Below are positions 58,581-64,000 of a stretch of 64,000 nt of DNA, piece after piece. The position numbers and the translations under genes were made by a program. The stretch covers positions 3,299,840 through 3,363,839 of the forward strand of contig OX422191.1 of the NCBI GenBank assembly GCA_949130485.1, given 5' to 3'. Every line of letters begins with the position of its first letter. Positions within the stretch are counted from its first letter, which is position 1. Source of the stretch: Agelas oroides. Lineage: Eukaryota; Porifera; Demospongiae; Agelasida; Agelasidae. The notes under the pieces were generated by a model. That model made no database searches, was not told the DNA's origin, and saw only the letters and a list, made by a program, of their open reading frames with translations.

Positions 58581-60280
58581 GATGGTACATACTCATTATT
58601 CGCTGTGAGAAACCAGAGGTGTGACCCAATCCTCAGAGAAGTATGCATAAATCAGGTGCCATTGAAGATGGAGCTGGACACAGGTGCTGCTGTCTCAGGT
58701 GCTGCTGTCTCCGTAATTACTCAGAGAACTTATCAGAAAATTGCCCAGCAAAACGACATCCAGCCTCTCTAACACTCTGACCTCGAGCTGAAGTCTTACA
58801 TGCAGTGGTGAAACCATACCTGTGTTAGGGCAAGTACCTGTGGTGGTCAGACACAGACAGCAAGAATGTGAGTTGTTTGTGCATGTTGTAGACAGGGAGG
58901 GGCCTGACCTCATGGGCAGAGACTGGTTAAGGGACTTAAGAGTAACCCTTGGAGAAATTCATGCCCTAGGAGACTCCAGTGCACTGCAGGAAGTGCTACA
59001 AAAGCATTCTAAACTTTTTTGCAATGAGTTAGGGTGCCTGCAAGGAGTGAAGGTGAAGCTAAATGTGGACGGTGATGCAACACCTAAATTTTTCAAGGCA
59101 CGTATACAGTGCCGCTGGCACTAAAAGAGAAAGTGGAAGCGGAGTTAGAAAATCTGGAAAGCATGGGAATTATCTCCCCAGTAGAAACTTCAAGGTGGGC
59201 AGCACCTGTTGTCCCCGTACTCAAACAGAATGGTGCAGTCAGAATTTGTGGTGACTGTAAGGTCACAGTCAACCAAGACTGCCTCATAGACTCCTACCCA
59301 CTACCCACGAGTGGAAGAATTACTCGCTAGCCTCTCCGGTGGAAATCTTTTCTCAAAACTAGACATGTCCCAGGCGTATTTGCAACTCCCCTTGGACGAA
59401 GAGTCCAAAGAGTATGTTACAGTGAACACTCACAAGGGGCTATACAGATATAACAGGCTACCTTTCGGAATTTCATCTGCTCCCTCCATCTTTCAGAGGA
59501 CGATGGAAACCCTGCTGCAAGGAATCAAGGGAGTATTGATCTACATTGATGATATTCTCATTACGGGACCAACAACTGAAGAGCACGTGTCTACACTCGA
59601 CAAGGTGCTTGAGAAACTGAGTGTGGCTGGTCTGAGGCTGAACAAGTCCAAATGTTTTTTCTTGCAACCCAGCATTGAGTACTTAGGCCACATTATTGAT
59701 AAGGATGGTTTGCACCCAACCGAGGAGAAAGTACGAGCGATCAAAGAAGCACCAAAAGCACGGAATATTAGTGAACTACGATCGTTCTTCGGAATCATCA
59801 ACTATTATAGTCGTTTCCTACCAAACCTCTCGACAAAACTGGCTCCCCTCTACCAACTGCTTCAAAAGGATACAAAGTGGACATGGGGGAGGAAGCAGAA
59901 CAAAGCTTTCAAAGCAGCAAAGAGTGCACTGCAGGATGACTCATTACTGGTGCACTATGACGAGTGAAAGCCTCTAGTGTTGGCTTGTGATGCATCCCAG
60001 TACGGCCTGGGAGCAGTTTTGTCCCACGTCATGGAGGACAGAAAGGAGAGGCCAGTCGCTTATGCATCCCGGACATTGACACCTGCCGAGAAAAACTACT
60101 CCCAGATTGAAAAGGAGGGACTTGCAATTATATTTGGCGTAAAAAAATTCACAATTTCCTCTTTGGCAGACACTTTTCAATCGAATCCGACCATCAACCC
60201 CTGTCTTACCTGTTCAATGAAACCAAAGGAGTGTCCCAGACCGCATCATCCCGGATCCAGAGATGGGCACTTACCTTAGG
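58581..60280 (+). pseudogene. Retrotransposon pol, protease-RT-RNase H part, frameshifted
   Basis: The protease active site LDTGA (about 58675) is followed by a 15-bp in-frame duplication (ggtgctgctgtctca/c twice). Frameshifts near 58780 and 59100 follow. RT: MGIISPVETSRWAAPVV (about 59162), LFSKLDMSQAYLQLPL (motif A, about 59347-59395), LPFGISSAPSIFQ and the catalytic YIDD at 59542-59553. A TGA at 59965 interrupts the junction to RNase H (LACDASQYGLGAVLSH, about 59980). RNase H loses frame again near 60160. RT motifs are intact but not on one open frame. Confidence 0.88.
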
Positions 60281-61720
60281 TGCTTATCACTACACTATCC
60301 GGCACAAACCCGGGGCTACACTGAGCAATGCTGATGCTCTTAGCCGGCTGCCAAGACCCACAACTACTTCAGCTGACTGTCTCCCTGGAGACCTTGTCCA
60401 TTTGATTGACCACTTGTCAGCTACCCCTGTGAATGCTGCTAACATCAAGGATTGGACCGCAAAAGATCCGTTGTTGTCAAAGGTCAAGCGGTACATCATG
60501 GTTGGTTGGCCAGAAACTCAGCTAGGGGAAGAGTTTAAACCCTACAGATCAAGGTGGAAGGAGCTGAGTACCATGGATGGATGTATTTTATGGGGATCAT
60601 GTGTTGTGATACCACCACAAGGTAGCATTGGTGGAGTTACATGAGACTCACCCTGGCTGCAGCAGGATGAAGGCATTGGCACGGAGCTATATATGGTGGC
60701 CTAAAATGGACCAAGAAATATAAGCCCTAGTGCAGAAATGCAGCATTTGTCAGGAGAGCCGATCGTCTCCACCATCAGCCCCCCTACACCCTTGGCAATG
60801 GCCAGGCCAGGCATGGAGCAGACTACATCTCGACTTCGCGGGCCCATATATGGGACACATGTTTCTAGTCCTAGTTGATGCTCATTCCAAATGGCTGGAT
60901 GCTCATATTATGTCATCAATCACATCTGCAAAAACTATTGAGACACTCAGATCAGTATTTGCAATTCATGGACTCCCTCGTGTGATGGTCACAGATAATG
61001 GTTCATCTTTTACAAGCGAAGAGTTCAAAGCATTTGTACGCAAGAATGGAATCAAGCATGTGACTTCTGCCCCGTACCACCCCTCCACCAATGGTCAAGC
61101 AGAGAGGGCAGTGCAGACTCTAAAAAGAGGTCTGAAATGTACACTCGGCAATAGTGTCCAAGAAAGACTCACTAGGTTTCTTTTCGACTATAGGATTACG
61201 CCACATACGACGACGGGTGTTCCTCCGTGTGAGATGTTGATGAATCGCAGGTTGAGATCTCGTTTGGATCTGTTCCATCCCGATGTATCAGGGAAGGTTG
61301 AGAGTCGTCAAGCGAAACAGAAAGAGCTACGTGATCAGAGATCATTGAGACAGTTCACTGAAAATGACAAAGTGTATGTGCAGGATTTTACAACTAGAAA
61401 GCCAAAGTAGCTTCCTGGAACAGTTGTTAAGGTCACTGGTCCGTTATCATATGTGATAAAGTTGCAGGATGGAACAACTGTACATAGAGTTTAGAAAGAG
61501 AGTTCAATTATTGATCAGGATTCTGACGCTATGGTGTTTGGGCCTGAGTTGGGTACAGACGATACCACCCAACCTCCCACAGTTCCAACCTCTCACGAGA
61601 ACTCTCAACCACGATCTCAAGAGTCAGACACCTCAGCTGTTTCTCAGGAAACTGATTTGAGTTCCACCCTATGTCGTTCAACACGATCTCGTAACCCCCC
61701 TGATCACTTTGGTATGTGAA
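60231..61720 (+). pseudogene. Retrotransposon pol, RNase H end and integrase, broken
   Basis: The RNase H end (IRHKPGATLSNADALSRLPR) is followed by a zinc-binding-like region (CSICQESRSS near 60736) and the integrase core: DFAGPYMGHMFLVLVDAHSK, VMVTDNGSSF and APYHPSTNGQAERA give D, D and E. Stops occur at 60645, 60721-60723, 61408 (KPK then tag) and 61492. The last open part ends STRSRNPPDHFGM, a typical gypsy pol C-terminus, just before the polypurine tract. Confidence 0.88.
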
Positions 61721-61743
61721 CCTTAAGAATAAGAAGGGGGAAA

Positions 61744-61906
61744 TGTTGTGATTGATGGACTTTGGACTGAGTATTATTTTCCTGTTGTTGTGTAATGTTA
61801 TGATGTCATTGTGGATATATAAGTGCATGCATCTCTCAGATTTTTAGTGTGTGTATTTATGAGATCTTGGCTGTCAACTTTAACAATTGCGTACACGGCT
61901 ACCACA
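61744..61906 (+). repeat. 3' LTR (163 bp)
   Basis: Starts tgttgtgattgatggac, ends cggctaccaca. Nearly identical to the 5' LTR outside the MITE and a 2-bp difference, which implies a recent insertion. Confidence 0.93.
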
Positions 61907-62018
61907 GAACCCATGTCAAATTCATATGAATAATTACTAAATTTGTAATTATGCTAGTTTAGGCTGATATGTAACTGATTTTACCCCTCACACATACACA
62001 TACCTACACAATATTCAG

Positions 62019-62120
62019 GATAGTGTGACTGCTGATGAATTGGCAGAGGTGCATGGACACCAGGAAGTTTGTGCGGAGCTGAGGAAGCAAATGCATGGTG
62101 GTCATAGGCCACTCAGTAAG
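62019..62120 (+). CDS. Death-ankyrin gene, exon 10 (C-terminal ankyrin cap)
   Basis: Acceptor caatattcag, donor gtaagc; 102 bp, phase 0-0. Encodes DSVTADELAEVHGHQEVCAE, then LRKQMHGGHRPLSK. Ankyrin-like (TADELAEVHGHQEVCAEL) but without the GADVN end, as expected for a cap. Its fit in phase supports one gene spanning the retrotransposon. Confidence 0.82.
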
Positions 62121-62273
62121 GTAAGCACTGGTGACAGACCACACATTATTATTGCTGCATGATTGATACAGCTATACATGAAATACTGCCTAGCAGATAC
62201 TTCATGCGATTACTGTTGCTGCATGCAACACCAAGTATATATGTCACCATACAAGCTTCATCTTGACTTGCAG

Positions 62274-62291
62274 CTTTGGAGCCTTGTATAA
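62274..62291 (+). CDS. Death-ankyrin gene, probable last coding codons
   Basis: After acceptor gacttgcag the frame in phase with exon 10 reads LWSLV and stops at 62289-62291. Plausible terminal exon; an alternative splice to exons beyond the window cannot be excluded. Confidence 0.5.
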   Translation, partial: LWSLV

Positions 62292-64000
62292 AGGCCAAGG
62301 TAGGTACTTTGTAAATAAGCTACAAGTCACTTGCACACTGACATTTCAGTGAAGTGTGCACTTAGCTACTGGATTGCTACGCTCCTCTGCATCCACATTG
62401 CTTTTGATTGCAATGGCACTTCTTTACAACACTGACCAGTATGGCTTTGTGTGGTGGTTCAGAGATAGCAATTGCGTAGCCATCATTTGGCTAGCCTGTC
62501 AACATTGAAAGTGGCCTACACTATAGCCACATATGGAAGTTGGCTGGCTTTGTTCATCCTTAATGGTCCATGTGAGGGCCGAAATCTAGGGGAAAGAGTT
62601 TGTGTGGCTGAAGTGCATTTGAGCCCTAAGCTTTTGTCTGACCCTGCCTGGGTTGTAACCTGCTCCAAGTGGGCTATGAGTCTCATTATGAACTATGAAT
62701 CTCCTTAACAAGTGGCAGTTTGGTTGTCATGAATCTCATTACAGCTTCGTAGAGACCAACAGTGGCCAACTCAGTATTCTAAGACCTTACTCAACACTGT
62801 CCGATTGTAGTGGTCAACAGAGCCCTCATGAATATCATTAAATGCTGCTTTTTGCATTTACTCACTTCACTGTTAATTAAGTTAACCCTTTAAACCCTAT
62901 AGTGCACTTTTGGTTACATCATACTGCGCACTGCGCAGAAAAGATAGTCTATGCGCGCTACACGCGCAGGTTCTGCGAGCAGAAAGGGTGGGACAGGGGG
63001 AGGTGGGTGGGGTCACCCGCAGGGTGACATGCACATGGTGGCTGCTAGGCTTGGCTGTCAAAGCGCCACGGTTGGGACTGGGTGGGCCAATTCTCGCCCT
63101 GACTGCATGGACAGGCTTAGAAAACGCCACTCTCACCTTGTAGGGGGTTCATTTTTGGAGTCAGAGCTTGGACAGAAATGGAGATACGGTGCGTTAAAGG
63201 CATGTATAGGCTAAAACTAGTCTCAAGTGAAAATAATTCAGGGTTTAAAGGGTTCTAATGTGACTTCAATTATCCAATTAGCATTCCCACAGGCTCCTGG
63301 CAGGCAAAGTAATTATGCCTACATTAATTGTAGCAAGTCAGTTAGATTCACTTGACTCTACATGCAATGGCTATGCTTATGTCAAGAGCTGGACTGTGCA
63401 CTTACGTACATCTGATTCCCTGTTAAGTAACTCTTTGTAGTGCTTATGGTTAAGAGTCTGTTAGTCATCAGCAAGCACTTCTGTTGAGAGTTTTGCCCAC
63501 TGCTATAGCACTTTCTGTTATGTGCTTAGAGCTTACTTTTATGTAGCTGAGCATGCAATACATGAACATAACATCTGTGGTGCTCTAGCAAGCCTACTGT
63601 AGAATACAGAATGTACTCGTTTGGTGGACTCGCCGGAAGTGAGAGTATGCTTTGATCTGATGCAATGATCACCACTTTGCACTCTTTCTAAGTTCAAAAA
63701 CACTACCGGCCACAATACAACAGTCTCAAGTACCTATGCTAGCTGTCTTACATATTGAAGCACCCAATCTTCGTATTTTAAGATCCTACTTTGTGATTCA
63801 AATGTAGCTACAGCTTGTGAGTTACTGCTTCCCATGCCTTTTGGATTCTGAACCATGCACAATAATTTGGGCAATAGTCTGACTTTTCCTTTACCCCAAA
63901 ACCAATGCAAAAATGCAAGTCAGTCACAGCTGGTCAATATAACAAGCCAGCTGCATTTTTTACCACTGCTAACCTGAGTTATGATGAAAAGTGTTGTCCT
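62292..64000. other. 3' flank / intergenic
   Basis: Contains one MITE (62880-63254). No further exon-like segment or gene recognised; the 3' UTR of the Death-ankyrin gene should lie in the first part. Confidence 0.5.
62880..63254. mobile_element. MITE with ttaaccctttaaaccc ends
   Basis: Left end ttaaccctttaaaccct (about 62881), right end agggtttaaagggtt (to 63254). The interior (ggtgggacagggggaggtgg) is the inverse of part of the 37276-37792 element. GC-rich core; short open frames on both strands are by-products. Confidence 0.82.

Larger units (their letters stand above)
57023..61911 (+). mobile_element. Ty3/gypsy-like LTR retrotransposon in intron 9
   Basis: Full-length element: LTRs 57028-57766 (interrupted) and 61744-61906, flanked by a perfect 5-bp target duplication gaacc (57023-57027 and 61907-61911). 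The LTRs start TGTTG and end CCACA. A candidate primer-binding site beginning tggcgacgagg starts at 57770, 3 bp past the LTR. A polypurine tract (agaagggggaaa) abuts the 3' LTR. Domain order gag-zinc knuckles-protease-RT-RNase H-integrase is that of Ty3/gypsy. It lies on the same strand as the host gene. Many internal frameshifts make it unable to produce its own proteins. Confidence 0.93.

Overview
This is animal nuclear DNA. It has split genes with GT-AG introns, very many short transposons with terminal inverted repeats (TIRs), several classes of retroelement, and TTAGGG-type interstitial repeats. The gene content fits a sponge, probably a demosponge: large right-handed beta-helix ('pmp-like') membrane proteins in tandem, and a Death-domain/ankyrin protein with one ankyrin repeat per exon. 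The sponge assignment is inference from gene content; no ribosomal or mitochondrial marker is present.

Layout. 1-3.8 kb: decayed retroelements (a LINE-like reverse transcriptase/nuclease fragment, an 8-copy ~190-bp satellite, a Penelope-like N-terminal fragment). 4.7-9.6 kb (minus): an SLC45-type sugar/H+ transporter in two coding exons. Its first exon is split by a ~540-bp MITE that carries six copies of a perfect 16-bp palindrome. 9.6-12.2 kb: a 1.3-kb element with ~280-bp TIRs, then a 1.03-kb TTAA-flanked element. 13.3-16.8 and 23.8-27.9 kb (both minus): two paralogous pmp-like genes from one ~14-kb segmental duplication. Each is disabled differently: two frame-shifting deletions in one, a 2-bp insertion after the signal peptide in the other. 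Between and beyond them lie foldback and TIR elements and a Penelope-like GIY-YIG fragment. 28-43.7 kb: no intact gene; a mosaic of TIR elements, some nested, a decayed ALS2CR8/MULE-like gene (minus), telomere-like repeats and a palindromic DIRS-like reverse transcriptase fragment. 43.8-62.3 kb (plus): one gene encoding a Death domain, a long unassigned region and a row of ankyrin repeats, each on its own phase-0 exon of 99-108 bp. Its introns hold MITEs, and the penultimate intron holds a Ty3/gypsy-like LTR retrotransposon with a perfect 5-bp target duplication. 62.3-64 kb: intergenic with one more small TIR element.

How the parts relate. The host genes look like membrane transport (SLC45) and cell-surface or intracellular signalling and recognition (pmp-like, Death-ankyrin). 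They do not form an operon or obvious pathway. The main story is intense mobile-element traffic: insertions within insertions, a MITE in a coding exon that may be spliced out using host splice sites, and a duplicated receptor-like locus being degraded. All splice junctions come from sequence and reading phase only; no transcript data were available.
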